A stretch of 36,964 bases of DNA from an uncultured Prevotella sp. (GTDB taxonomy: Bacteria; Bacteroidota; Bacteroidia; Bacteroidales; Bacteroidaceae), in contig CAMOVK010000010.1 of the NCBI GenBank assembly GCA_946627325.1, forward strand, positions 1 through 36,964, in the 5' to 3' direction. A program made the translations under genes and the position numbers. The notes under the pieces were generated by a model. That model did not search any database. It was not told the origin of the DNA and saw nothing but the letters and a program-made list of their open reading frames with translations. This document shows positions 17,199 through 25,718 of this stretch, piece after piece (the stretch's first letter is position 1; the number at the start of each line of letters is the position of its first letter).

Positions 17199-18392
17199 TT
17201 ATTTCATTGCATCGATAAATCCTTTGGCTGTTCCTTGTTGTGCGCCTTTTTTCTCTGCGTCGTTGATTTTTTTCTGATATTGTTGTTGTGTGATTGGCTT
17301 TATTTGCATGCCATCGGTAAGTTTTGTTATACCATTTGTGACATATCTGTCGCCTGTTTTCAGTCCAGATGTGACTACGTAGTAGTTGCCATCGGTCTGT
17401 GGAGCCACAGTTATTTCGGTGTATTTCACTTTGTTGTCTTTTCCTACTACATAGACGAAGAGTTTGTCTTGCACTTCGCTTACCACTGATTGTGGTATTT
17501 TTATTGCTTTAGCGTTGTGTGTTGGTATAATGATTGAGCCTGATCCTCCGCTTTTTAACAGGTGTTGTGGGTTAGGGAATTGTGCTATCATCGAAATCGA
17601 ACCGGTTGCTTGGTCGATTATTCCGCTTACCTTTGAGACCCATCCTGCCTGGTTGTAAATTGTTCCGTCAGCGAGTTGCAGTTTTACTTCTGGTAATTCC
17701 TCTATTGCTGCGTGTGGTGAGCCTGATGTTTTAGTCATTGCGAGTAGTTCTTTTTCTGTCATTGAGAAGAACACTTCCACTTTTCTGATGTCAGACACTG
17801 TTGTTAGTGGTTCTGCGCTTGATGCGCTTGCCAGTGCTCCTTGTTTGAAAGGGAGACTTCCTATATATCCGTTTGTTGGGCTTGTCACATAGCAGAAGCT
17901 CAGCGTTTCGCGTGCTGAAGCGAGTGCTGCCTGTGCTTGTGAGAGTTGTGCACGTGCGCTCTCATATGTGTTTTTCGATGTTTGCAGTTCATAGTCGCCC
18001 ACCACGTTGTTGTCGTGCAGTTGCTTTGTGTTTTCGTATGTTAGTCGGGCTGTGTTTACTTGTGCTTGTGCCGTATTGACTGCTGCTTGTGCTTGGCGAA
18101 CGGCTGCCTGATATGTTTCATTGTCGATGGTGAAGAGCAGTTGTCCGCGTCCGACGTATTGTCCTTCACGCACTGCGACCCTTGTGATAAATCCCGACAC
18201 TTTCGGACGTATCTCTACGTCTTGTATTCCTTTGATGATTGCGGGGTAGGTTGTCTGTATGTCCGACGACGACAACTCTACTGTTGCTACTGGATACTCA
18301 TCGTCAGCAAAATTCATTCCACCGCCTTTCTTTCCGCACGATGCAAGCGTTGCCAGTGCGACGAAGGCGAATAAAAGTCTATAGATTTTCAT
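17199..18392 (-). CDS. RND efflux periplasmic adaptor (AcrA/MexA family)
   Basis: Periplasmic lipoprotein that links the pump to the outer-membrane channel. Start MKIYRLLFAFVALATLASC was chosen: it gives a clean lipoprotein signal with lipobox LASC, and it removes 52 upstream codons that run through the promoter. The product is 397 aa. A biotinyl-lipoyl half (IRPKVSGFITRVAVREGQYV), a coiled-coil hairpin rich in AQAAVNTAQAQV-type heptads (about residues 95-160), the second lipoyl half and a beta-barrel/MP domain follow in the normal order. First gene of the efflux operon. Confidence 0.95.
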   Translation of the reverse strand: MKIYRLLFAFVALATLASCGKKGGGMNFADDEYPVATVELSSSDIQTTYPAIIKGIQDVEIRPKVSGFITRVAVREGQYVGRGQLLFTIDNETYQAAVRQAQAAVNTAQAQVNTARLTYENTKQLHDNNVVGDYELQTSKNTYESARAQLSQAQAALASARETLSFCYVTSPTNGYIGSLPFKQGALASASSAEPLTTVSDIRKVEVFFSMTEKELLAMTKTSGSPHAAIEELPEVKLQLADGTIYNQAGWVSKVSGIIDQATGSISMIAQFPNPQHLLKSGGSGSIIIPTHNAKAIKIPQSVVSEVQDKLFVYVVGKDNKVKYTEITVAPQTDGNYYVVTSGLKTGDRYVTNGITKLTDGMQIKPITQQQYQKKINDAEKKGAQQGTAKGFIDAMK

Positions 18393-18462
18393 AATTATAA
18401 ATTTTTGATTTTGTTTTCTGTTTTGTAAGTTTTCTGAAATTCGTTTTCCTGCAAATTGAGTG

Positions 18463-18494
18463 CAAAAGTAGTTAATTCTTGGAAAACTTCGAAA
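18463..18494 (-). promoter_or_regulatory. Promoter of the RND efflux operon
   Basis: On the minus strand TTTC (18491-18494), a 20-nt spacer, then TACTTTTG (18463-18470). The -7 box is perfect and the -33 differs by one base. The leader is about 65 nt. No dyad typical of a TetR operator was noticed. Confidence 0.6.
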
Positions 18495-18599
18495 AGAATA
18501 GTAATAATTAACAATTATTAAGTCATTCGATTTCTCGGATAATGGCATTGAAATCGTATGTTTTTTCTTTCTAAATCGAATGGTTTTTTAGTTGGATTT

Positions 18600-18689
18600 G
18601 GAAAGCATATCTTTTCGCGTCGAAAAGGATATCTTTCCGAGTCGAAAAGCATATCTTTCCACGTCGGAAATGATGTCTTTCCGACGTGG
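18600..18689. repeat. 22-bp-period tandem repeat array, locus 2
   Basis: Units start at 18600, 18622, 18644 and 18666, with the same GGAAAG/GAAAAG-N6-CTTTCC core and CGCGTC, GAGTC or ACGTC linkers. The last unit is capped by a perfect 12-bp inverted repeat, CCACGTCGGAAA (18659-18670) with TTTCCGACGTGG (18678-18689). It lies 20 bp downstream of the CCA-adding enzyme stop, so the hairpin could help end that transcript, although no T-run follows. Confidence 0.88.
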
Positions 18690-18708
18690 TGTTGTAACTC
18701 ATTGAAAA

Positions 18709-20217
18709 TCAGGGGTTGGCTGGTTCGAGTCCCATTGATTTTGCTTTCTTGAGCAGTAGTTGCATGAGTGGCTCTCGTGAGTTCTCTACTTTGTTGTCGA
18801 GAACGGCATCTTTTAGTGTTTGTTTCAGTGTTCCCACCTCGCGTGATGGTTTCAGATTGAAAATCTGCATTATTTCGTTTCCGTCGATAACGGGTTGCAG
18901 TAGCCTTTTGAAATCTTTCTCTTTGAGGTCTGCAATTTTCTCTCTTACCATTCGGAAGTTTTCCAGAAATCGCGCTTTTCGTGCAGAGTTTTTGCTTGTG
19001 ATGTCGGCTTCGCATAGCATCATGAGGTCGTCGATGTCGTCGGCAGCATCGTTTACGAGTCGTCGCACTGCACTGTCGGTCACCTGTTCGTCGGCAATAA
19101 CGATTGGTCGCATATGTAAATCGACTAATTTCTGCACATATCGCATCTTTGCATCCATGGGCAGTTTCATTCGTCGGAACATTTGTGGCACCATCTTTGC
19201 GCCTATGTAGTTGTGGTTGTGGAAGGTCCATCCTTGTAGGTTGTCCCATCGTTTGCTCTTTGGCTTGCCTATGTCGTGTAGCAATGCAGCCCATCTGAGC
19301 CACAGGCAGTGGTCGTCGGTGGCAAGGTCGGGATTGTTTCGTTCGCGCTCCTCTATGCGCACCACTATGTTGTCGAGCACTTCGAGAGTGTGATAGAAAT
19401 TGTTTTTATGTGCTCGGTTGTTTTGTGTTTCCACGCAGTCGAGTGCTACCAGTTCGGGCATAATCAGTTGTAGCAGTCCCGCCCTTTGTAGTTCCACGAA
19501 GCCGCGACTGGGCTTTGGGCTGAGCATAATCTTGTTTAGCTCGTCGGCAATGCGCTCACCACTGATGATTTTCAGTCGTTCAGCGTTTCTTGACAGTGCG
19601 TCGAAGGTGGTTTCTTCAATCTGGAAATTCAGCTGTGTTGCAAATCTCACGCAGCGCATCATGCGCAGTGGGTCGTCGGAGAATGTTATGTCGGGGTCTA
19701 ATGGTGTAGCGATGATTCCCTCTTCGAGGTCTTTCAGTCCGTTGAAAGGGTCAACAAGGTTTCCGAAGCGCGCACTGTTGAGGCAGATTGCCATTGCGTT
19801 TATAGTGAAATCGCGTCGATTTTGGTCGTCTTCGAGGGTACCATTCTCAACGATAGGCTTGCGTGAGTTGCGGTTGTAGCTTTCTTTTCGTGCACCTACA
19901 AATTCCACTTCTACGGTTTTGCGATTGCCTTCGTCGTCGGGCTTGCCATAAACAGTCACTTGCGCCGTGCCGAAATTGGGATAAACAGCCAAGCGAGCAT
20001 TCTTTCCGAGCGATGTTTTCCAAGCCTTAGCCAATTCCATTCCGCTTCCTACGACAACGACGTCAATATCTTTTGAGCGCCGCTGCAAGAATATGTCCCT
20101 CACAAATCCGCCCACTACATAACACTCCAAGCCCAAGGCATCGGCTGTTTCGCCTATGCTATGGAAGATGCGTTTGTCGAGCAAACGCGCCAGTTCGGAG
20201 TTGGAGTAAAGCCGCAT
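18709..20217 (-). CDS. CCA tRNA nucleotidyltransferase with HD domain
   Basis: Adds or repairs the 3' CCA of tRNAs. The start at MRLYSNSELARLLDKRIFHS gives 502 aa; a further 68 upstream codons cross the promoter region and were rejected. The class II head reads VVGGFVRDIFLQRRSKDIDVVV (GG-VRD plus D-x-D), followed by RRDFTINAMA and DPFNGLKDLEEG. The tail carries an HD phosphohydrolase domain, LLHDIGKPKSKR, typical of Bacteroidetes CCA/poly(A) polymerase-family enzymes. It is transcribed divergently from the DUF1599 operon and is probably monocistronic. Confidence 0.93.
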   Translation of the reverse strand: MRLYSNSELARLLDKRIFHSIGETADALGLECYVVGGFVRDIFLQRRSKDIDVVVVGSGMELAKAWKTSLGKNARLAVYPNFGTAQVTVYGKPDDEGNRKTVEVEFVGARKESYNRNSRKPIVENGTLEDDQNRRDFTINAMAICLNSARFGNLVDPFNGLKDLEEGIIATPLDPDITFSDDPLRMMRCVRFATQLNFQIEETTFDALSRNAERLKIISGERIADELNKIMLSPKPSRGFVELQRAGLLQLIMPELVALDCVETQNNRAHKNNFYHTLEVLDNIVVRIEERERNNPDLATDDHCLWLRWAALLHDIGKPKSKRWDNLQGWTFHNHNYIGAKMVPQMFRRMKLPMDAKMRYVQKLVDLHMRPIVIADEQVTDSAVRRLVNDAADDIDDLMMLCEADITSKNSARKARFLENFRMVREKIADLKEKDFKRLLQPVIDGNEIMQIFNLKPSREVGTLKQTLKDAVLDNKVENSREPLMQLLLKKAKSMGLEPANP

Positions 20218-20236
20218 CGGGTTTGAAAAATTTTGG

Positions 20237-20267
20237 CAAAAGTAATCATTCTCGCAGACTAACCAAG
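20237..20267 (-). promoter_or_regulatory. Promoter of the CCA-adding enzyme gene
   Basis: On the minus strand CTTG (20264-20267), 19 nt, then TACTTTTG (20237-20244). The predicted leader is only about 13 nt. Confidence 0.55.
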
Positions 20268-20294
20268 TCAGATGGCTATGAAAATTGAAATAAA

Positions 20295-20326
20295 TTTGGC
20301 TTTTCATACACTTATTATTACCTTTG
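20295..20326 (+). promoter_or_regulatory. Promoter of the DUF1599-tpiA-folE operon
   Basis: TTTG (20295-20298), 20 nt, then TACCTTTG (20319-20326), a perfect consensus. It ends only 8 bp before the first ATG of the DUF1599 gene, so the message would be almost leaderless. Confidence 0.75.
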
Positions 20327-20334
20327 CGGCAATT

Positions 20335-20901
20335 ATGGACAAACGTAAACCAACGACAACAGAACAGCAGTTTGCAACGGCGATGAATAGCTGCCGAACG
20401 CTTTTTGCTAAGAAGTTGCACGATTATAGTGCCTCGTGGCGCATACTTCGACCAGCATCGCTGACCGATCAGTTATTTATCAAAGCCAAACGCATACGTT
20501 CCATCGAGACCAAGCAATGCACACTCGTGGGCGAGGGAATTCAGCCCGAATTCGTAGCACTCGTAAACTATGGCATAATCGGACTTATTCAGTTAGACAA
20601 GGGGTATGTTGACAGTGTTGATATGACTAACGACGAAGCCTTGAAACTCTACGACCAGTATGCCAACGACGCGCTGCAACTAATGCTGAAGAAAAACCAC
20701 GACTACGACGAAGCATGGCGACAGATGCGCATAAGCAGCTACACCGATATCATACTGACAAAATTGCAACGAATAAAAGAACTCGAAGACATCAACGAGC
20801 AGACTCTCGTCAGCGAAGGTATCGACGCCAACTACATGGACATAATCAACTACGCCGTCTTTGCTCTGATACAAATGACCGAACAAAAAGCCGACAAATA
20901 G
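20335..20901 (+). CDS. DUF1599 (nucleotide-modification-associated) protein
   Basis: A 188 aa protein of unknown biochemical role. The domain has been linked to nucleotide modification by comparative genomics. Start MDKRKPTTTEQQ was chosen because the longer frame begins before the promoter. It contains two copies of the same unit. KKLHDYSASWRILRPASLTD...KAKRIRSIE...LVGEGI...NYGIIGLIQL is echoed by KKNHDYDEAWRQMRISSYTD...KLQRIKELE...LVSEGI...NYAVFALIQM. The repeated HDY-xx-(S/A)W-R and a following helix suggest an all-alpha fold with one acidic/His site per unit. First gene of the operon with DoxX, tpiA, SPOR and folE. Confidence 0.82.
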   Translation: MDKRKPTTTEQQFATAMNSCRTLFAKKLHDYSASWRILRPASLTDQLFIKAKRIRSIETKQCTLVGEGIQPEFVALVNYGIIGLIQLDKGYVDSVDMTNDEALKLYDQYANDALQLMLKKNHDYDEAWRQMRISSYTDIILTKLQRIKELEDINEQTLVSEGIDANYMDIINYAVFALIQMTEQKADK

Positions 20902-20914
20902 AACAAAACAAGCA

Positions 20915-22093
20915 GTGAACTACCGACGAATTATAGTAAACATCTTCCGCTTTGCGATAGCAGCAGTATTCCTTTTCTCAGGCTTCGTAAAGGCAATCGA
21001 CCCCATGGGCACGGTCTATAAGATGCAAGACTATCTCGCCGCACTAATCCCTTCAACAGCAAACAGCGCAACATCAGCCACAAATATGTTGATGGCAGGA
21101 GGAATGATAACCGATTTCACTTATCCCGTCCTCGCCATATCGCTATCAACTATAGAGTTCATGCTCGGAGTGTTCATGCTATTTGGCATACACCGACGAT
21201 TTACAACGAAGATGATTCTCATATTCATGATTATCTTCACAATAATTACCGCATGGGTATGGGCTGCCAACCCCGTGAAAGACTGCGGATGTTTCGGAGA
21301 TGCCATAGTACTCACCAACGCACAGACATTTATCAAAAACATCGTGCTGCTACTGATGGCAGTAGTCGTAGCACGATACCACCAAGACATTATCCGACTG
21401 ATAACCGAGCGACATCAGTGGGTAATAGTCAACCTCGCACTGCTATGTGTTATAGCTATCAGCGGATGGGCACTCTACGATTTGCCACTAATCGACTTCC
21501 GACCATACCATGTAGGAGCCGATTTCCGCACCGATATGGACATCCCAGAAGGGGAGAAACAACCACAATTCGAAACAACATTCATACTCGAAAAAGATGG
21601 TAAACAACAGGAATTTACCATCGACAACTATCCCGACTCTACATGGACCTTCATCGACAGTAAGACCATTCAAACCGAAGAGGGATACATTCCACCCATT
21701 CACGACTTCACAATAGAAGACACAGCGACAGGCAACGACCTCACCGACAGCATAGCAAAGCGCGACGGATACACCATGTTGCTCATCTCGCCAAACATTC
21801 GAGAAGCAAGCGACGCCAACTTTGGCGACATTGAAGCTATCTACGAACACGCCATCGAGAACAATTACCTATTCTGCATGCTAACAGCGGGAAACGAAAA
21901 AGCAATAACCGACTGGAGACATAAGACAGGGGCTGAATACCAAATCTATTTCACCGACCAGACAACACTAAAGACAATCATACGCAGCAACCCAGGACTC
22001 CTCATGCTGAAAGATGGAAAAATCATAGGAAAATGGAGCCACAACCGACTGCCAAACATTCAGAAAATAAAGAAAATAACAAAACAAAAATAA
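20915..22093 (+). CDS. DoxX/BT_3928-family membrane protein with thioredoxin-like tail
   Basis: A 392 aa inner-membrane protein. Start is GTG (NYRRIIVNIFRFAIAAVFLFSGFVKAIDP), 13 bp after the previous gene. The N-terminal half has about five membrane helices with the MauE/DoxX-like pair SGFVKA and WVWAANPVKDCGCFGDAI (CGC-F-GD, typical of MauE-like DoxX proteins). After the last helix near residue 190 a periplasmic domain follows. Its end (TMLLISPNIREAS ... NPGLLMLKDGKIIGKWSHNRLP) resembles a TlpA/thioredoxin fold but has no CXXC where the redox pair would sit. The exact function is unknown. Confidence 0.82.
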   Translation: MNYRRIIVNIFRFAIAAVFLFSGFVKAIDPMGTVYKMQDYLAALIPSTANSATSATNMLMAGGMITDFTYPVLAISLSTIEFMLGVFMLFGIHRRFTTKMILIFMIIFTIITAWVWAANPVKDCGCFGDAIVLTNAQTFIKNIVLLLMAVVVARYHQDIIRLITERHQWVIVNLALLCVIAISGWALYDLPLIDFRPYHVGADFRTDMDIPEGEKQPQFETTFILEKDGKQQEFTIDNYPDSTWTFIDSKTIQTEEGYIPPIHDFTIEDTATGNDLTDSIAKRDGYTMLLISPNIREASDANFGDIEAIYEHAIENNYLFCMLTAGNEKAITDWRHKTGAEYQIYFTDQTTLKTIIRSNPGLLMLKDGKIIGKWSHNRLPNIQKIKKITKQK

Positions 22094-22112
22094 ATAACAA
22101 AACAATAATATC

Positions 22113-22868
22113 ATGAGAAAACACATCGTGGCAGGCAACTGGAAAATGAACCTAAACCTGCAAGAAGGCGTAGCACTCGCCACAGAACTAAACGAAGCTC
22201 TTACTCGCAAGAAAGAAAACTGCGACGTAATCATCTGCACACCATTCATACATCTCGCAACAGTAGCCGACAAAATCAATCAAGACGTGCTACAACTCGG
22301 AGCCGAAAACTGCGCAAATCACGAGAAAGGAGCATTCACAGGCGAGGTATCGGCAGAGATGATTAAATCGACAGGAGCCAAATATGTAATCATCGGACAC
22401 TCAGAGCGCAGACAATACTACGGCGAAACACCAGAAGTGCTACGCGAAAAAGTGATGCTCGCACTTAAAAACAACCTAAAAGTGATTTTCTGTATAGGCG
22501 AAACACTCGACGAAAGAGAAGCAAACAAACAAAACGAAGTGGTAAAAGCCGAACTCGAAGGAAGCGTTTTCAATCTTACAGCAGACGAATTCAAAAACAT
22601 AATAATAGCCTACGAACCCATCTGGGCAATAGGTACAGGCAAAACAGCAACAGCAGAACAAGCCGAAGAAATTCACGCTTACATACGCTCACTCATAGCA
22701 CAAAAATACGGCGACAACACAGCCAACGATACAAGCATACTCTACGGAGGCAGTTGCAAGGCAAGCAACGCACCAGAACTGTTTGCAAAACCAAATATAG
22801 ATGGCGGACTAATCGGAGGCGCTGCACTAAAAGCAGAAGACTTCATGGGCATAATCGAAGCATGGTAA
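22113..22868 (+). CDS. tpiA: Triosephosphate isomerase
   Basis: Interconverts dihydroxyacetone phosphate and glyceraldehyde-3-phosphate in glycolysis. The 251 aa protein carries all hallmarks: GNWKMN with the substrate Lys, IGHSERR with the catalytic His, [15 protein letters not shown] with the catalytic Glu and flexible loop, and the phosphate-binding YGGSCKASN and GGLIGGAAL. Third gene in the operon, 19 bp after the DoxX-like gene. Confidence 0.98.
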   Translation: MRKHIVAGNWKMNLNLQEGVALATELNEALTRKKENCDVIICTPFIHLATVADKINQDVLQLGAENCANHEKGAFTGEVSAEMIKSTGAKYVIIGHSERRQYYGETPEVLREKVMLALKNNLKVIFCIGETLDEREANKQNEVVKAELEGSVFNLTADEFKNIIIAYEPIWAIGTGKTATAEQAEEIHAYIRSLIAQKYGDNTANDTSILYGGSCKASNAPELFAKPNIDGGLIGGAALKAEDFMGIIEAW

Positions 22869-22914
22869 AAAAAGAAATAAAAAACAAATAATAACCATTT
22901 TTCATACGACATCA

Positions 22915-23619
22915 ATGAGATTTCACATCCTATTGCTGCTTATCTTCTCCGCAAGCGTGCTGCCAATGAGCGCACAGACAATAGTCGAGCACCTGCAAAA
23001 AACCGAAAACGGACAGGGAAAAGTGACTGTGAAGCATAGCAAGGAGATAGACGCACTCGTCAATCCACATAAATCAACACAGCAGAAAGTGCTTACCCCT
23101 TCACAGCAGAAAGCAATAACCCCTGCGCAGCAAAAACCATCTACTCCTGTAAAGACTGAAGATAATAAGGCGGCGAAGAAAACCGATACGGCTCAACATC
23201 CCGACTCTACAGCTTCGGATAAAACCGATGAGGAGAAGAAAAACGACGATGCCGACAACGAAAACAAGGCTGAAACACACAGACGAACACCAACACACAC
23301 CGAGAACGAAGCCGAAATAGCATCGGTAGATACAAGGAAAAAAGTGCTGCGCAATGCACATAAAGTGACAGGCTACAGAGTACAGGTGTTCTCAGGAGGA
23401 AGCAACAGAACCGATAGAGAGAAAGCACAAAAAGCAGCCAACAAAGTAAAGGCGAAATACCCGCAACTGCCCGTTTATGTGCATTTCTACTCCCCAAGTT
23501 GGAAATGCCGAGTGGGAAACTTCCGCACTTATGCAGAAGCGAACAAAGTGCTCAAGCAAATAAAGGCTATGGGATATAGTCAAGCCTGCATAGTTAAAGG
23601 ACAAATAACAGTACAATAA
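22915..23619 (+). CDS. SPOR-domain envelope protein
   Basis: A 234 aa exported protein. A signal peptide (MRFHILLLLIFSASVLPMSAQ) is followed by a long low-complexity linker. The linker contains three imperfect PSQQKAIT/PAQQKPST-type repeats and a Lys/Asp/Glu-rich stretch (about residues 45-130). A C-terminal SPOR domain begins at GYRVQVFSGG and runs to GYSQACIVKGQITVQ. SPOR domains bind denuded peptidoglycan glycan at division sites, so a role in cell-wall remodelling or division is likely. It sits between tpiA and folE. Confidence 0.87.
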   Translation: MRFHILLLLIFSASVLPMSAQTIVEHLQKTENGQGKVTVKHSKEIDALVNPHKSTQQKVLTPSQQKAITPAQQKPSTPVKTEDNKAAKKTDTAQHPDSTASDKTDEEKKNDDADNENKAETHRRTPTHTENEAEIASVDTRKKVLRNAHKVTGYRVQVFSGGSNRTDREKAQKAANKVKAKYPQLPVYVHFYSPSWKCRVGNFRTYAEANKVLKQIKAMGYSQACIVKGQITVQ

Positions 23620-23634
23620 AAAATTAAAACGAAA

Positions 23635-24219
23635 ATGAACCCAGAAACGCAATTCCGCGACGGGTTGGAAGCAACAGCCGAGCATTATAAAGAAATACTA
23701 AAACTGCTCGGCGAAGACCCCAATCGCGAAGGACTACTCAAAACACCAATGCGAGTAGCAAAAGCAATGCAGATACTAACAAGAGGATATTTCCAAGACC
23801 CCAAAAAGGTGTTGACCGACGCTCTCTTCGAAGAAAGTTACGACCAGATGGTCATAGTGAAGGATATCGACTTCTTCTCAATGTGCGAACACCACATGTT
23901 GCCATTCTACGGAAAGGCTCACGTGGGATATATTCCTAATGGATACATTACAGGATTGAGCAAAATAGCACGAGTAGTTGACATCTTCAGCCATCGACTG
24001 CAAGTACAGGAGCGCATGACAGAACAAATAAAAGACTGTATTCAGGACACACTTCAACCGCGAGGAGTGATGGTAGTCATCGAAGCAAAGCACATGTGTA
24101 TGCAAATGAGAGGAGTCGAAAAACACAATTCCATTACAACAACCAGCGACTTCAGCGGATGGTTCGAACAAGCAAAAACAAGAGAAGAGTTTATGAACCT
24201 CATACGAGGAAACGTCTGA
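23635..24219 (+). CDS. folE: GTP cyclohydrolase I
   Basis: Converts GTP to dihydroneopterin triphosphate, the first step of folate synthesis. The 194 aa protein has the zinc ligands in [17 protein letters not shown] and [10 protein letters not shown], and the segment [22 protein letters not shown] that forms the active site. It starts 15 bp after the SPOR gene; the operon then meets a repeat element before the next gene. Confidence 0.97.
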   Translation: MNPETQFRDGLEATAEHYKEILKLLGEDPNREGLLKTPMRVAKAMQILTRGYFQDPKKVLTDALFEESYDQMVIVKDIDFFSMCEHHMLPFYGKAHVGYIPNGYITGLSKIARVVDIFSHRLQVQERMTEQIKDCIQDTLQPRGVMVVIEAKHMCMQMRGVEKHNSITTTSDFSGWFEQAKTREEFMNLIRGNV

Positions 24220-24226
24220 TAATAAC

Positions 24227-24296
24227 TAAAGGTACGATTAAGTGAACTAAAAGACAAATTTATTTGAACTTTTATGAGCGTGAGTACCTTATTCAA
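24227..24296. repeat. Single 66-bp-type imperfect palindrome (promoter-like)
   Basis: Outer arms AAAGGTAC (24228-24235) and GTACCTT (24284-24290) surround an inner arm pair CAAAT-TT-ATTTG (24255-24266). The layout and size match the cluster at 31850-32232. On the minus strand it reads TTTG, 20 nt, TACCTTTA, a near-consensus promoter facing back into folE. It fills most of the folE-lipoprotein gap. Confidence 0.75.
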
Positions 24297-24330
24297 ACAT
24301 TTACAATTTTTATAGAAACAAGTATAAACC

Positions 24331-24960
24331 ATGAAACGCATACTCCTTCATTCAGCCATCGCCATAATTGCCTTGCTTACACTATCGGCATGTCTTGACG
24401 ACGATAATCCAAACAAAGACGACGAAATTACTTCGTTAACTAATCAGGAAATAGAACTTCGAAACCAAATGCTCAACGGCAACTGGGAGGGAAAAGCATA
24501 TTATTTCAATGTCGACACACAGAAATACGACTCAACGACAGTCGTGTGGCGAGGTGACGTTTCCTTGTTGACAACCACAATCGACTACTTCCCTGTGAGA
24601 ATACTCTCTAACTATTTAGAAGGCAATGCCAAAGAAATTCTAAAAGAAGCAGATAACCAAAAGATAGTATTCGATTATAAATCATTTACCTCCGACCTGC
24701 GTATCTACAACGAACGACAGTACCTCCGCTACGACTTCGTGCCTCAAAACAGCAGTCTGACTTTCAGAGTTGGAGGCGAAGAAGTGATAGTGAGATTTAC
24801 CAACGAAATCATAAACAGCGAGGGCACATACAAGCCAATTGCAGTGTTCTATAAAAGCCAGATGACTGCCAACATACTTATCAAATCCATTGAGATGAAA
24901 GGGCAGACAATCGAAGTGAACAAAGTAATCGCAATATCAGGAAGGAAAATAAAATCGTAG
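24331..24960 (+). CDS. Hypothetical lipoprotein
   Basis: A 209 aa protein of unrecognised family. It has a lipoprotein signal peptide (IIALLTLSAC, lipobox LSAC) followed by an acidic DDDNPNKDDE stretch, as found in surface-exposed Bacteroidetes lipoproteins. The mature part is predicted to be strand-rich, with NGNWEGKAYYFN near residue 50, reminiscent of small lipocalin-like or DUF4840-like Bacteroidales lipoproteins. That likeness is a weak impression only. It lies 4 bp before the xthA start, so the two are likely cotranscribed. Confidence 0.75.
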   Translation: MKRILLHSAIAIIALLTLSACLDDDNPNKDDEITSLTNQEIELRNQMLNGNWEGKAYYFNVDTQKYDSTTVVWRGDVSLLTTTIDYFPVRILSNYLEGNAKEILKEADNQKIVFDYKSFTSDLRIYNERQYLRYDFVPQNSSLTFRVGGEEVIVRFTNEIINSEGTYKPIAVFYKSQMTANILIKSIEMKGQTIEVNKVIAISGRKIKS

Positions 24961-24964
24961 CATC

Positions 24965-25717
24965 ATGAAACTCATCTCTTGGAACGTCAACGGACTGAGG
25001 GCTATCGTGGGCAAAGGCTTCCGCGACATATTCGGTCAACTCGATGCCGACATCGTATGCTTGCAAGAGACAAAGATGCAGGCTGGACAACTCGACTTGC
25101 ACTTTGACGGATACCATTCCTATTGGAACTATGCCGACAAAAAAGGATATTCGGGCACAGCCATCTTCACTCGGCAAAAACCACTCGCAGTCAGTTATGG
25201 AATAGGCATCGACCAGCACGACCATGAGGGCAGAGTCATAACACTACACTTCGACCGCTTCATTCTCGTATGTGTTTATACTCCAAATGCACAAACCGAA
25301 TTGCAGAGACTCGATTACAGAATGAAGTGGGAAGACGATTTCCGCCAGTATCTATGCCAGTTAAAAACAGAAAAGCCCGTCATCGTCTGTGGCGATATGA
25401 ACGTAGCGCATGAGGAAATCGACCTTAAAAATCCTAAATCAAACCACCATAATGCAGGATTTACCGATGAAGAACGTGGCAAATTCCAAGCTCTTTTAGA
25501 TGCAGGATTTATTGATACATTCCGCTTCCAGCACCCAGACGAGGCGGTTTATTCGTGGTGGTCCTACCGCTTTCGTGCCCGAGAAAAGAATATAGGTTGG
25601 CGTATTGACTATTTTCTTGTATCCGAAAACCTCCGTCAGCAAATCCTCTTAACCCATATCCACACCAACATAATGGGCTCCGACCATTGCCCAGTAGAAC
25701 TACAGATGATTTTTTAA
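24965..25717 (+). CDS. xthA: Exodeoxyribonuclease III / AP endonuclease
   Basis: Cleaves DNA at abasic sites and removes 3' blocking groups in base-excision repair. The 250 aa protein has the family motifs MKLISWNVNGLRA, DIVCLQETKM (catalytic Glu), GYSGTAIFTR, CGDMNVAHEEIDLKNP (Asp/Asn pair), WRIDYFLVS and the C-terminal GSDHCPVEL (catalytic His). The gene ends at TAA 25715-25717. A mutated copy of its last roughly 60 bp follows directly. Confidence 0.96.
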   Translation: MKLISWNVNGLRAIVGKGFRDIFGQLDADIVCLQETKMQAGQLDLHFDGYHSYWNYADKKGYSGTAIFTRQKPLAVSYGIGIDQHDHEGRVITLHFDRFILVCVYTPNAQTELQRLDYRMKWEDDFRQYLCQLKTEKPVIVCGDMNVAHEEIDLKNPKSNHHNAGFTDEERGKFQALLDAGFIDTFRFQHPDEAVYSWWSYRFRAREKNIGWRIDYFLVSENLRQQILLTHIHTNIMGSDHCPVELQMIF

Positions 25718-25718
25718 C

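Noticed and set aside
18518..19303. Long minus-strand open frame of about 260 codons
   Set aside because: It lies in another frame of the CCA-adding enzyme gene and its composition (Arg/Thr/His rich) is that of a shadow frame; the enzyme's frame has clear motifs.
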